Part shown: in pieces, positions 1 through 10,807 of the stretch
How positions within the stretch are numbered: position 1 is the first letter of the stretch
Layout: every line of letters begins with the position of its first letter
NCBI RefSeq assembly: GCF_029784155.1
Contig: NC_073691.1
Coordinates: forward strand, 134,288,394 to 134,352,393
DNA: 64,000 nt
DNA from: Uranotaenia lowii
Taxonomy: Eukaryota > Arthropoda > Insecta > Diptera > Culicidae
Direction of reading: 5' to 3'
Made by a program: the position numbers and the translations under genes
Notes under the pieces: generated by a model
What the model was told of the DNA's origin: nothing
The model's database searches: none
Seen by the model: only the letters and a program-made list of their open reading frames with translations

Positions 1-1944
1 TGAATCGTGAATTCCGAAATGATTGAATTTTGAATTTGCAGTTAGGTTATGTAAAACAGTTAAAAACTGTTAAAACAGTTGTATGGGAAAACAATTGGAA
101 GCGATAAAACGATTCTTTAAAACGTCCTTCGGATGTTTTGCTTACTATTACCAGAACTGCCTTACGCTTTAAATAAATCGTTATTTTCAATGATCGGCCA
201 ATGCTAGTGGTCTTCATTCTGAATACATCATCTGAAACTTGTTGAGGCTGATTTAGAATGAGCATTTTCGCTTGTGATGAAACTCAATTTCTCCGTCTTT
301 GCTGAGTTGAAGCCGGTTTCTGCAGTCTTCCAGAAATTTTCAAGGACGGTTTACCTGGAAATAATTTTGTTAGTTCTGGATTGGATGACGTAAATAAAGA
401 TCAACTTCGCATTGAGAGACAGAGATGGATAAATAAAACAAGTAGTTTAATAGCCGTACTTGTAAATGAATTTTCTAATACATTTATTTATCGAATCACA
501 AAAACCGTTTATTCACAGTGGGCTTTTATTCGAACCCTGAGAATTGAGCGAATAATGATGTGGACTGATTTGCGGTTGTTTTGAAATTTGAATGCGGATA
601 CAACAAAGTTGTTTTTATTTTTAAGATGAATTTAGCTGTATTAATTTATATCATTTTGATAGCACGTTTTTCTCAATTTTGAGTGATAATCCTTTCAAAA
701 CAGGTTATGCTATCTCAAAAAGAGGTAAAAAAGTTTAAGCGTGTATACGTTTTTCTCGATTGTCAAATCATCTGTCACTTAGTTTTATCATGCCTACATC
801 CAATGTTCCAATAAATCAGTTTTTCAACTTGGCTTGAACGCTAGTTTTAAAAGCGCATTGAGCGCATTATTAAAACCTTTACCAAAGATCTAATAAAAAC
901 AGGAAAGTATGTGTTTTGTTGAATCTTTAGCAATACTTTTGCAACTTTTTTACAACACTCTTAAGATAGTGTTTTATTCAAGTTTTAGCAAAACTTTCAG
1001 GGCTCTTTTAAAACACACGATAAATGAAGCATTTCCTATGTTACAATTAAACCGTTTTAAAAATGGGATGCCATCGAAAAGTCTTCATAAAACAATATTA
1101 AAACTCAAAAAAAGCCAATTGGCTTGATCTGTGTTACTTGGGTAAATTTCGTTTGAATATTCTGCTATTAATGCACATGCTTTATACTTCTTACCTCAGT
1201 TAGTATTTTGAAACCTTTAAGTGTAAGTTACACTGTGTAACAAAAAAGCAACCCCTCCAAAATATTCGAAAATGGATTAAAAAAGTGATCAATGTTCCCC
1301 CAGTTTACGGTACTCTAAAAGTTAAAATTTGGTTATCAAATTTTATTACAAGAAATGAAAAAAGACCCTTTGGCGATTATTCAGTAAAAAAATAAGTTTC
1401 AGAAGAAGGAACATACTGATTTTTCAGTTTTTTTTTTTTTTTGGGATTCCATTTATGGAGAATGATTTAAGAAACTAAAAGCATTTATTTCTTTAAATGA
1501 ATCTTTGAACCTAGCTGACATAATGAAATTCTATACCAACACATGAAAAAGATGTACATATCTCCATGTATGTCGAATCGAGAAACACGCGTTTGAAACA
1601 AAATATCCTATTTTAAATCGCTAATTAAAAATCACTTGAAATTTTTGTATTTTTTTTTTAAAAACAAACGATTTTTAGAAGCATGCCCTGTATGTTGGAA
1701 TAGAGGAATATCAATTATCATAAAAAAAAAACAACGCGCTATCGTGGATAGAACCTAGCTCACGTAATATTTTGTCTCTCTTGTTTATACACTTTTTGCT
1801 ATTTTCTCTTTTCTAGCTTAAGTTTTAAGCTCACGTTCATTTGCAACTATGTTTTTATGTTGAGTAACGAGTCATGATGATTATTTTGAGTTTGTTTGCG
1901 GAGTAGTAGCGAAAAATTGTTCCGGAGTAAAGGGTGTATATTAT
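1..1944. other. AT-rich non-coding stretch
   Basis: No gene or recognisable mobile element. The short open frames are rich in F, L, K and N and look like chance AT-rich frames. Several poly-T and poly-A runs occur (around 1428-1442 and 1722-1731). Nothing resembles a core promoter near a coding start. Confidence 0.5.
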
Positions 1945-2397
1945 GGTTGCCAGAATTTTTAAGCACGTATCCGGGCCGGACAAATCAGGCAATTTTTGTA
2001 TAAAAACCTGGCAAAATCTAGGCATTCGATTTCAAGTTGACAGCCATAAATCCGGGCAATATCCGAGCAAATTTTGTCAAAACTCAGTAATTCCTCAAGA
2101 AAAAAAATATCAAAAATATTTTTTTTTTTTTCATCAAAACTCATCGATTGATTTTGAACCGTATTTTAGGCTTCCAAAAAACCCTTCATGATTATTTTTA
2201 TAAAACTTGGTTAAAAAATTTTGTTTTGGAGATGTTTGATGTTTTTTTTTCTAATTTGCCAAATAAAGGGGAAAAATCCGGGCAAAATCCGGGCAGTTTT
2301 CAATGAATTCCGAGCAACCGGGCCGGGCAGGACTGTTCCTAAATTCAGTATTAAATATCCGGGCAAACCCCGGAAAAAACCAGGCAATCTGACAATC
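1945..2397. mobile_element. MITE-like repeat rich in CCGGGCA
   Basis: The stretch is unusually rich in variants of CCGGGCAA inside AT-rich DNA. It is bounded by a short imperfect inverted repeat, GGTTGCCAGA on the left and TCTGACAATC on the right. Related CCCGG-rich segments occur at 39065-39250 and, as a fragment with a similar CTGGCATCC end, at 59409-59461, so it is a dispersed family. No transposase is encoded; the open frames through it only read the repeat. I infer a non-autonomous DNA element or degenerate repeat. No clear target-site duplication was seen. Confidence 0.4.
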
Positions 2398-3898
2398 TTA
2401 GTGAATATCAATGTAATGGCAGTTCTGGTTTTAGAATGTTTAGAGATTCTTTACTCAAATAGAGTTTTTAATTAACGGAATATTATTTTCTCAAAAAGGT
2501 TTTACCGTTAAGTGGTGCAAATGTTGACCTATCATGAGGTACTGACAATGGTTTTTGTTTACTCTTGGAGATAGAGCCTTTTCACGTGTTGGTACAGAAT
2601 TGTATTATTCGAACCAAGATGGTCACGATTTTTTATCAAAAACGCCGCCGTTTTGGCCGTTTTCTCTTTCGGCTCAATTTTCAGACGCCACCAAAATTAT
2701 AATAATTTTTTTCTCTCCATACTTTGATGTGGCCATGAAGACGATTTCCAATGGTATAATTTATGAAAATCGGTTCATAAGTTTTAAAGATACAGCCAAA
2801 ATGATCATCCAGGTCTCTACGACCCCAACCGGATAATCATCATTTTTAAACCGCAAGAGAATGAACAATAGTATTTTTTTCTCAAATTAAGGCGTAATTG
2901 AAAAAGGGTACAAAAAGAAGGCTTAAATCAAAATTAACAACAACCAGAAAATTCAACCTTTATTTAAGGTGAAACAAAACTAAACCACACCGTTTTCGAT
3001 AAAATTCTACAATCCAATCCACCATACAAATAAGCTCAATTCTGAATCACAAAGGGAATAATTTCGCGCCCCGTCGAAGAAAGTTTCCGTCATTAGCCAT
3101 CGCATTCCCAGGGTTCAAGCAGACAAATTTGTCAGCAAATCTGCCTGCCCGAGCAAAATCGAATAAATCGATTACCGAGAAATAACTTTTCCGAGACCTT
3201 TCTTCCAAATGAATAACCTCCATGAGTTAGGTAACTACGTCTCTTACCACTCATTTGCGGGACACTTGATGATTCCGATCCATCCGAGTATATGGGGCCA
3301 TTCACATCCGCCTCGACGTCGAGTTGTTCGTTCGATTTCGCAGGAAAGAATGTTCTTCTTACAGGAGATTTTCCAATCGATTAAGCTTACCGATCGAAAC
3401 GTCTAAAGAAGGGGAGAGGCTGGGCGGGATTTTATTCATGAAGTCTTTTGAATAATTGATGATGGCTTCATTATAAGAAAGATTTTCAGGCCATAGTGCG
3501 ACGGGATCGGTTGGTTTGACATGATTGGCACTGAACAAGAAATTTGCGCTAGTGAAAATGCAAGGAGAACTTTTTTTTAAGCGAACAACATCAATCCGAG
3601 TCTTTTCCTAGAGAAATAAACTTTATATTTTTTCAAAGTTCAAAAAGTTTTGTATCAAATGCTCCGGAACCTTAAAATTTCACACATGGGTAACCTGATT
3701 TCTTTTCATCATCCAAATGAATTTTATTAAATTGCTCACGCTTTTTTATATTGATTAAACCCTCTGTCGTGGTATGAGCCTACTTGATTGATTAAACATT
3801 TTCGAATGAATATTAAAAAGCTACATTAATTTTTTTCACAACCATAAAATTGCAAAATAGGAAGTCTAATTTTAATTTTTTTCCATTTTTTTTCTCAG
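2398..3898 (+). other. Probable intron or upstream DNA of the Osiris-type gene
   Basis: No exon is recognisable here. It ends in a pyrimidine-rich tract and an AG at 3897-3898, directly before the Osiris-like exon, so at least the 3' part should be intronic. The open frame at 3209-3406 has a start codon but shows no signal peptide or Osiris cysteines, and I do not call it. Confidence 0.45.
3882..3898 (+). promoter_or_regulatory. 3' splice acceptor of the Osiris-type exon
   Basis: A run of T with few C leads to CTCAG at 3894-3898. The next bases open a frame with clear protein-like composition, while the frame before it is a run of N and F codons. The intron splits a codon: the exon supplies its last two bases, AA, followed by GCC CGT AAG (A R K). 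Confidence 0.7.
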
Positions 3899-4254
3899 AA
3901 GCCCGTAAGAAGGACAAGGGTGGAGCCGGAACCATTCTGATGATGGGCGTCATGATGAGCAAGCTGCTGGGAGCGCTCGGATTCGGTGGAGTTGCGTTGC
4001 TAGCCATGAAGGCGCTCGGTGTGTCCATGTTGGCCCTGATGTTGTCCGCCATATTGGGACTGAAGAAGCTGGCCGAGGGTGGGGAACACAAGGGTCGCCA
4101 GAATGCTGAGCTGCGTGTGGCAGCCGGCGAAAGTGGAGGTCATGAGTCGGATCACCAAGGAGGGTACACTACGATTGCGGAAAGTTCCCACTCCAAGCGC
4201 CGGAGGAGATCGACCAATTCGCCATACCGAGGCTGGGCAGGATTAGTGCAATAG
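3899..4254 (+). CDS. Osiris family (DUF1676) protein, terminal exon
   Basis: The exon encodes about 117 residues after the splice acceptor. It opens with a basic ARKKDKGGAG segment, then about 45 residues of Gly/Leu/Met/Ala-rich hydrophobic sequence (LGALGFGGVALLAMKALGVS, then LMLSAILGLKKL), followed by a hydrophilic tail with a dibasic cluster, SHSKRRRRS. A long hydrophobic segment ending in GLKKL is typical of the C-terminal half of insect Osiris proteins. These are secretory or endosomal proteins linked to cuticle nanostructure and arranged as a syntenic cluster. The stop is at 4252-4254. The signal peptide and cysteine-rich N-terminal half should lie on upstream exons that I could not find in the window. 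No other Osiris gene is visible nearby. The family call is good; which Osiris member it is cannot be told. Confidence 0.75.
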
Positions 4255-4318
4255 ATTTCAGTCAGACGACCTGTGGATTTAGAACGGTTTTAACTTAATT
4301 ATTTATTGCTTATTTAAA

Positions 4319-4324
4319 AATAAA
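4319..4324 (+). terminator. Poly(A) signal of the Osiris-type gene
   Basis: A canonical AATAAA lies 65 bases after the stop codon, followed by an AT-rich stretch with TGTG at about 4344. This gives a short 3' UTR that fits the terminal exon. Confidence 0.55.
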
Positions 4325-5017
4325 TTATAATGAACAACATTAAGTGTGGTTTTTGAGAATTTTTGGGCGTTGTTTATTTAAACTACATTAAAATTAAATT
4401 TTCAGTCGTCTGACAGTTTTTCCTGATGACTTGCTGGCCTCATTCGTGCTCCCTTTTGCTTGCAAACATTTGAATTAGAAGTTTATTCAACAAAACATCA
4501 TCATAATCTCGTATGGAATATTTTTGAATAAGCACACAGTTTCATAAACGGTTCATGCAATAAAATAATTTCAACTTATTTTTTGTTGGAGAGAGACCAC
4601 TGCGACCGGAAATTCAACTAATTGAAGCTTTTGGCAAAGTTGTAAATGATAACATATTGGAAAAATAGACAGGTTTTGAATGCCCAAATCAGGCAGGTGT
4701 AATTCCAATATCAAGAAAAAAATAGATAAGTCTTAGATTTTTTTTTACTTTTTATCATTGAAACATTAAATCTACGCTCAAATCACAATCTTACAGTGAA
4801 AAATTAAGAGCTTAATACTGATCCGATAAAAACACCATATGAACAAAATATAACCATGAAATATGGGCATATGGCATACCTAACTATGTTTCATGCGAAA
4901 GAACTAGTGATGTCTAAAATATCACCAAATTTCAGCCTTGACGTATGCTTTACATCCGTTTCTACCATTTTCAATTAAATAATATCAAAATATTGCAAAA
5001 GTAATTAAAATATAGCT
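4325..5017. other. AT-rich non-coding stretch downstream of the Osiris exon
   Basis: No coding region or repeat that I can recognise. Confidence 0.4.
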
Positions 5018-5190
5018 TAAAACATAAATATGCACATTTAGCCCGCCGGATTCGGAAATCGACTTTTTTGACTACTATTATTATAAAATTATTTTCACAA
5101 AAATTGTAAGAGATTTTAACACAAAAATTGTTCTAACGTATATATATAAAACAGATGTCCGCTCATGTGCATATAGTTTTCAGACTCCTA
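5018..5190 (+). repeat. Dispersed repeat A, copy 1
   Basis: Contains the marker CATTTAGCCCGC followed by an AT-rich body and CTCATGTGCATATAGTTTT. The same order of blocks is found at 23318-23510, and a shorter piece at 29714-29775. The copies diverge by substitutions and small gaps. No coding capacity. The class is unknown. Confidence 0.5.
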
Positions 5191-5329
5191 TCTATTGGAA
5201 TATGGGAGAAACTGAGTAGTTTCTCGCCTCTCGCCTACACTATCTCTATTGATAAGTGCCAGGTGAACACTGGTTGAGCATTTGATGAGCACACACATAT
5301 GTTATATCCTATGTGCAACCTTACGTTAC

Positions 5330-5556
5330 CTTAGTTCACACAAGAGATCCTAAGTGCAAGTTATGTTCCTTTGAAAGATCCATCCAAGTGTGCAAATTTC
5401 CAGAGTTAGCAGCAGCTAGCATGCTTTAAATGCTAAAACCGCCAAACTCCAGAAGAAGCACTATGAATGCCCTGACCAAGATTAGAGCTCATGACCTGTG
5501 GCTTAGAGGACAAACGCTCTAACCTCTAAGCCAAGGCCGCTGGCTAACAGAGTAAG
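5330..5556 (-). mobile_element. tRNA-derived SINE, family C copy 1
   Basis: Read on the minus strand, the right end carries TGGCTTAGAGG, a good RNA polymerase III A box, followed about 40 bases later by a degenerate B box (TGAGCTCTAATC). The body aligns block by block with the copy at 10396-10620, including GCTAGCAT, AAATGCTAAAACC and the 5' tRNA-like head. I infer a tRNA-derived SINE; it is not a tRNA gene because the cloverleaf is broken. The 3' end is approximate. Confidence 0.5.
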
Positions 5557-5795
5557 TTACTAATCTCTCCGTTTCATTTATGTTTGTAGGTATGTTTGTA
5601 AGTGTATGTATGCTTATATGAGAAGAAGCTTAGAAATTCATAAAAAAAGTTGTAACCATTTCAAAATATAATTCTTAATTCTTAATCCATTGAAAAGTTT
5701 TCAAAAGTGGCAATCTTTGCTTGGTAGGGCTTTCTATGAATTCATGGAATATTTTTGCCAAGGTTACATATATCAACAATTCAATTGCCTATTCT

Positions 5796-6451
5796 TGTTT
5801 TGCTCGCCCAAACACAACCGGATATACAGAGCAAACTTGCCGACCTCACCGAAAGCTCCAGAGCAGCAGGTCTCACAGTCAATGTTGCCACCAAAGAAGA
5901 CATCGAAACCCGGATCAGTAAGGCCCGATTTGCGTTTGCGAGTCTCCGAAACATCTGGCGGTCACGCCAGATCTCTCTACGAACGAAAATCCGAATCTTC
6001 AACTCAAACGTCAAATCCCTATTGCTGTACGGGTGCGAAACTTGGTGCACATATGCGGAAACGACGCGAAAACTGCAAGTATTTGTAAACCGCTGTCTGC
6101 GGAATATCATCCGCGCTTGGTGGCGTGGCAACTGGATCTCGAATAAGGAACTACATCGCCGGTGTCATCAAAGGGCGCTAGAAATCGAGATTCGGGAACG
6201 TAAGTGAAGATGGATTGGGCATACGCTGCGGAAAGATAAAAACGAGATTTGCAGAGAGGCGCTTAAATGGAATCCAGAAGGACATCGAATAAGAGGCAGA
6301 CCCAGAAACTCGTGGCAGCGAAGCCTAGCCACCGAAACTGTCGACGAGAATCTTGACTGGGACCAGGTGAAGACGCTGGCTCCGGATCGTCAACAATGGA
6401 GGTGTTTTACCACGGCCCTATGCACCGGAGGATCGGCGTGGGATCATTTAG
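5796..6451 (+). pseudogene. RTE-like non-LTR retrotransposon, 3' fragment
   Basis: Translates, with frame changes and stops, into the C-terminal part of the same protein as the better copy at 30041-30865. Shared landmarks are ARFAFASLRNIWRSR, LLYGCETWCTYAETTRKL and NIIRAWWRGNWIS, then PRNSWQRS near 6300. A deletion has removed the segment containing the KTKSMEIN and YLGSQITPDGG blocks. The fragment ends in GATCATTTAGTAAG, a degenerate version of the family's (TAAG)n tail. It therefore reaches the genuine 3' end but lacks the endonuclease and most of the reverse transcriptase. Clade assignment (RTE-like, with a DUF6451-like C-terminus) is from memory of such proteins and is tentative. Confidence 0.7.
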
Positions 6452-7317
6452 TAAGATGCCGCATCGTGCGGGCTGTACTGGAAATAAACAGATTCGTACC
6501 CCAAAAGCAACTTTTCATTATGTACCAGGCGTTTGTTCAATCCAAACTACTGTACCTGATATTCATCTGGGGAGCCGCATCCAAAACGAGTATCAGACCC
6601 TTACAGACTGCTCAAACCCGCTGTTTAAAGGCCGTATTCAAGCGACCTAGGCTGTACCCAACTAGGAGCCTTTCCACGAAGCAGAAAAATCTACTCTACC
6701 ACTGAATGCATTGAGAGAACTACAAGCTGCATCTATCATCCACAATCACCTAAATAACCCGCTTGCACATCATAATCTGCAATACGATCGTCCAGACCAC
6801 AGATATTCTTGAGACATCAAAGTAGCCTGTACGTACAACAGCCCACTTCAGATTTTTCCAAGAAAGCTCTTACCTACTATGGTAAAGTCTGTTATAATCG
6901 ACTGCCGGCAAATATACGATCTGAAAAAAAGCATCGCCAAATTCAAAGTGCTCATTAAGATGCACATTAGATCTTATTTCGAAACGTACATCCAATGATC
7001 TTAGCCAACAGTCCGGTTTCCGGTAACCTAACAGACTGCGTTCCCTTAAAAGAGGGTCTCCTCACTGGGAACGCGCGCAATGCCTGATTCCTCATCACGC
7101 TTTTTCACTATTGCATGTGTGTATACACATCAGCCGCCACCGCCCTCCACCACCGTCCTCCGTCACGAAACACCGCCTCCATCCACCGTCACCGCATCCC
7201 CCAATAATAAAGTGCATAATATCAATCTGTCGTTATGAAAACTTTAATTGTGAAACCAAATGTTGTAAAAAATCATTGAAAAAAAAAATCTTACAATAAA
7301 GTGATGCTGCTAAAAAA
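6452..7317 (+). pseudogene. CR1/Jockey-like LINE, 3' end with 3' UTR
   Basis: The first ~550 bases translate to the C-terminal region downstream of a reverse transcriptase: QLFIMYQAFVQSKLLYLIFI, WGAASKTSIRPLQTAQTRCL, then, after stops and frame changes, CYNRLPANIRSEKK. Phrases of the type 'Y.RLP..IR' are usual just before the end of CR1- and L2-like ORF2 proteins. The rest is a non-coding 3' UTR with a C-rich CACCGCC tract, AATAAA at about 7206 and 7297, and A-rich ends. It starts exactly where the RTE-like fragment stops, so it is 5' truncated or was separated from its 5' part by that insertion. Confidence 0.55.
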
Positions 7318-7840
7318 AAAATGGTAGTAAGTATCAACCGTATTTTATGCAATTGAAAATGTTTGAAAATGATTCATATCGTTCTGGTAGGTATATCCAC
7401 TTCACCATCTGAAATCCGTGTATAGCAACCAAGTGGCCAATGCTAGCCCGGGTGAGGACCTGGCGTTCTTATTGATTTTCACGGTCATTCCACTTTTGAG
7501 AAAAAAAAATTAATTTTTCTCAAGAAACTAGAATTGGCAAACAAGGGTTTGCCATACTTGCTGTGCGAAAGAATCGATCCACAATTTAATGTCCTGTACT
7601 GGTACATCGATATTTACCGGTGTTTTTTGGCATTCTTGTTGCATTTTGTTTTTTTTTTGCATTCTTCTGCTTCATAAAAAAATAATACAGAAATCTGAAA
7701 ACATTTTACTTTATTCCTGATCTTAATGAGCTCCCATGCCAATTTTCAACTCTCTTCAGCTCATTAGATAGCTGCACTCAGAATTAAGAAACTATGAACA
7801 AACGTCACTTCGTCGGATACAAACGTATAAACATTATAAT
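7318..7840. other. Non-coding stretch without recognised features
   Basis: AT-rich with poly-A and poly-T runs. No gene or repeat recognised. Confidence 0.4.
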
Positions 7841-8601
7841 TAAGGGTGAAACTGCCACACTATAAAATCTTACTTTTTAACCGTTGGGTAGAATTTGATG
7901 AAAATTTAGGTGGATTTAGTTCATAGTGCATTGTTTACATCCTGCAAGTTTTAAAGTCATGTGATCAAAACTCGCGGAAATGGAGTCGAAAGAACAGCTC
8001 GTGCGTGAAAAAATCTTGCGCATTCATCACGAGAATAAGGATTCCTCGCATAGTTTCATCGCTAAAACGTTGGGACACAAAATCACAACCGCGAAGTTGA
8101 GGCCTTCAACCGAAACCCGAACGCCTCCATTCGGGATGTGGCTAAGAAGCTGCACCCAAACCGAAGTTTTGTTCAGAAGGCCAAAACTAAGGCTGGGTTT
8201 CGAACGTTCAAAGTACAAAAGGCCCCTAATCGCGACGAGAAGCAGAATAAGTCACCAAAACCCATGCCAGGAAGTTGTACCTCAACATGCTGACGAAGGT
8301 TAAATGCTGCATTATGGACGACGAAACATATATGAAGGCCGACTTCAAACAGATCCCCGGCAACCTGTTTTTCATGGCCAAGGATAAGTTCTGCTTTCCG
8401 GAGAATGTCCGCACTCAGAAAATGTCCAAATTTGCGAATAAATTCCTGGTTTGGCAAGCCGTCTGCATATACGGGAAGCTGAATGCACCTTTCGTGACCC
8501 AGGACACGATGAACGAACATGTGTACATGAAAGAGTGCCTCCAGAAGCGACTGCTTCCTCTCCTGAATGCCCACAACGTCCCAACCAGGGGACTGAGATA
8601 A
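7841..8601 (+). pseudogene. ITmD37E-type Tc1/mariner transposase relic, copy 1
   Basis: A broken transposase. It begins MESKEQLVREKILRIHHENK at 7980, the N-terminal helix-turn-helix region, then shifts frame around 8090 and again near 8270 before resuming at MDDETYMKADFKQIPG, the block with the first catalytic Asp. It continues through KMSKFANKFLVWQAVCIYG and YMKECLQKRLLPLLNAHN, then stops abruptly near 8583, before the second Asp and the Glu. The best relative is the copy at 31529-32362 (VVMDDETYVKADYKQLPG). TAAGGGTGAAACTG at 7841 resembles the terminal repeat of that element, so I place the left end there. No right end is visible. Non-functional. Confidence 0.65.
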
Positions 8602-9340
8602 ACGGAGAATCATCTTCAATGATCAAACAAATTTTGCTGCAAATTATTGAATTTGTGGCAATTTGTTAGAGAGAATTAGAAGTTTGAAGTTAAAATGAGA
8701 GAAACCGGTGCTCAGAGAGAATGAAAATATGCTAATTGTTGCAAATTTTTGCAATTTGTTAAGCTTTGTTAAGCAGTTGTGGAATTTTAATCATTAGGGG
8801 AAAGGTTTCCTGAATGGGCCTATCGGGTTAAATGACCCTACGGCCGTTTGACGAAATGGCTACCAAGACAACATATCTAATAAATGCATTTTGAGGGTAA
8901 TACGCTTTGAGCAGAAGGCAAGAAAGAATTTTATGAATAAACCTACACAAAAAAATTCAAAAATTCATACAAGGTTTTGATACCTTTTGATTTAATACTT
9001 TGACTTTTAAAAATTATACGTGTAGAAGCTCAAAACAAAAGTTGGGTTGTTTTTCTTTCTTATTCAAATAAGCCTTAAAAGTAAAACAAATTTAATCTTT
9101 TATGATGGTTTAATAATGATTGGAAGTGGAATAAGAGTGTTTTTGTATGCCTCCATCATGTTTGTAAAATGCCGCTTTCTTAAAATAACAGGTTAAATAG
9201 AATTAATTGTCGTACTCTAAATTAAATTGCCACTAAAAATCACAATAGATTCGTGGAACTAACGATATTTTTTTTACTTCCTAAATGCGCGACCGTTAAT
9301 CCCAAGATTAGTTAATAGACTGACTCAACTCCTCACTCAA
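8602..9340. other. AT-rich non-coding stretch
   Basis: No gene recognised. A small GC-richer patch (8808-8860, GGTTAAATGACCCTACGG) could be the edge of an unidentified repeat. Confidence 0.35.
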
Positions 9341-9515
9341 AGTACGTCTCGGTGGTCGAGTGGTTAGCGTGGTAAGACGGTAATCGCTGGTCCACTGATG
9401 GCGTGGGTTCGATTCCCATCTCGGTACTGGGTGTTAAATGTTAATCTTAAGTTGTTCGTCATTTATTCAGTCTGTAAGCCTAAATCGGCTAAGACGGTGT
9501 ATGTCTATTTTTTTA
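9341..9515 (+). mobile_element. tRNA-derived SINE
   Basis: Carries a near-perfect RNA polymerase III internal promoter: A box TGGTCGAGTGG at 9353-9363 and B box GGTTCGATTCC at 9406-9416. The head resembles a serine- or leucine-type tRNA but does not fold into a proper cloverleaf. It is followed by a tRNA-unrelated body (AAATCGGCTAAGACGGTG). I call it a SINE, not a functional tRNA. The 3' boundary is approximate and no target-site duplication was resolved. Confidence 0.6.
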
Positions 9516-9654
9516 ACTCGTCATCGGGATACGCTTTTCTCTTTCTTTCGATATCAACTTGCTATTTCCGCTTTCATTCTCTCAATCTGTTTCTACCGGG
9601 CGTGTTCACGCATCTTCTGAGTCATACACGCTAAAATGTGTCTATTCCATATTC

Positions 9655-10096
9655 CATATTTTATAAAAATCTATTTCTTTCATTATTTTATAGAATAAAA
9701 CTAAAGTTAGGGTTGCCATATTATGAAAGCAGTTCGTCCATAAGAAAAACCTTTTCAAATCTGTTTGAGATCTTTAATTCTTTCTAAAGGTGTTAATTAG
9801 AGCTTAAACTCGATTTTTTAATGATAAAAATCGTATATTAATGTAGTGATGATAGGAGCTAATAGAAAATATCAGAATAAATCATGAAATTATTGAAAAC
9901 TATATTTATGAGCAAATAAAATATAGTTTTCAATAATTTCATGATTTATTCTGATATTTTCTATTAGCTCCTATCATCACTACATTAATATACGATTTTT
10001 ATCATTAAAAAATCGAGTTTAAGCTCTAATTAACACCTTTAGAAAGAATTGAAGATCTCAAACAGATTTGAAAAGGTTTTTCTTATGGACGAACTG
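9655..10096. mobile_element. Hairpin (foldback) element with 178-bp arms
   Basis: Bases 9730-9907 and 9919-10096 are reverse complements over 178 bases with only about one mismatch, around an 11-base loop. The left flank from about 9655 to 9729 (AAAGTTAGGGTTGCCATATT) belongs to the same family, because the copy at 23137-23225 carries it joined to the outer arm bases in inverted orientation. No protein is encoded. Near-identity of the arms suggests a recent origin or gene conversion between them. Confidence 0.75.
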
Positions 10097-10114
10097 TATG
10101 TATGTATGTATGTA
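10096..10114 (+). repeat. (GTAT)n microsatellite
   Basis: Almost five copies of GTAT directly abut the right arm of the hairpin element. Confidence 0.8.
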
Positions 10115-10212
10115 GATAATCCACCATGGGTGCACGGATTCACCACAGTTTCGCCAACGTATGCGCTAATTGCATTCTTTAGATTATAAGTTCGGCTAAT
10201 CTTCAATGCAAA

Positions 10213-10245
10213 TTAGCACATACCCGACACCATGGCTTCGTGTGA
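10213..10245 (+). repeat. Short direct repeat, copy 1
   Basis: CATACCCGACACCATGGC and the following TTCGTGTGA recur at 11079-11105 with a single mismatch. The repeat lies on both sides of the SINE and the MITE here. It contains an ATG in good context but no lasting frame. Origin unknown. Confidence 0.4.
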
Positions 10246-10395
10246 ACTGTCATGTAATGAATGAATTTCGTGTATGTGTATGTCTTATTTGTAGAACGAG
10301 CAAACAGTTTCGCAACCGTATAAAATTCATAACATTCTCAATGTTAAGAATTTTCGACAGGTATTTTTTTTTTTTTAAAACGAACACACACATAT

Positions 10396-10620
10396 AGGAT
10401 CTCAGTGAAACTTCATGTTTCTTTGAAGAGATCTAAGTTTTACTTAACTCTAAGGCGTACATCTTTCAAGGGTATTATGGCTAGCATCTTACAAATGCTA
10501 AAACCACCAGACCACAGAAAGAGTAGTACTATGTGTGCCGTGATCGGGATTCGATCTCATGGACTCTGGCTTAGAAGATTGGAACGTTATCCTCTAGGCC
10601 ACGACCGGCGGCACACGTGT
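10396..10620 (-). mobile_element. tRNA-derived SINE, family C copy 2
   Basis: On the minus strand the head contains A box TGGCCTAGAGG and B box GATCGAATCCC, both close to consensus, in a recognisable tRNA-like frame near 10537-10614. It aligns with 5330-5556 over the whole body. A 13-T run at 10363-10376 just beyond its 3' end (an A run on the minus strand) could be part of its tail. Confidence 0.6.
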
Positions 10621-10807
10621 AGATACCTGCCCAGTTGGCAACTGGTTGAACGTTCTTATATAATATAATCAATAAATGAAATAGTTATACAACACAATAA
10701 CCTTACCTTTATACCAAACTTACCTCAAGACACACTAAGCTTACCTTTAGCTGTAACCTACCTTAATCAGTATCATGATTCATATGAATTATTTAAGAAG
10801 CTCTAAA

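Noticed and set aside
3209..3406. Candidate upstream exon of the Osiris-type gene
   Set aside because: No signal peptide, cysteine pattern or donor site of convincing quality; composition is not like an Osiris N-terminus.
9341..9430. Functional tRNA gene
   Set aside because: A and B boxes are good, but the arms do not fold into a standard cloverleaf and a SINE-like body follows.
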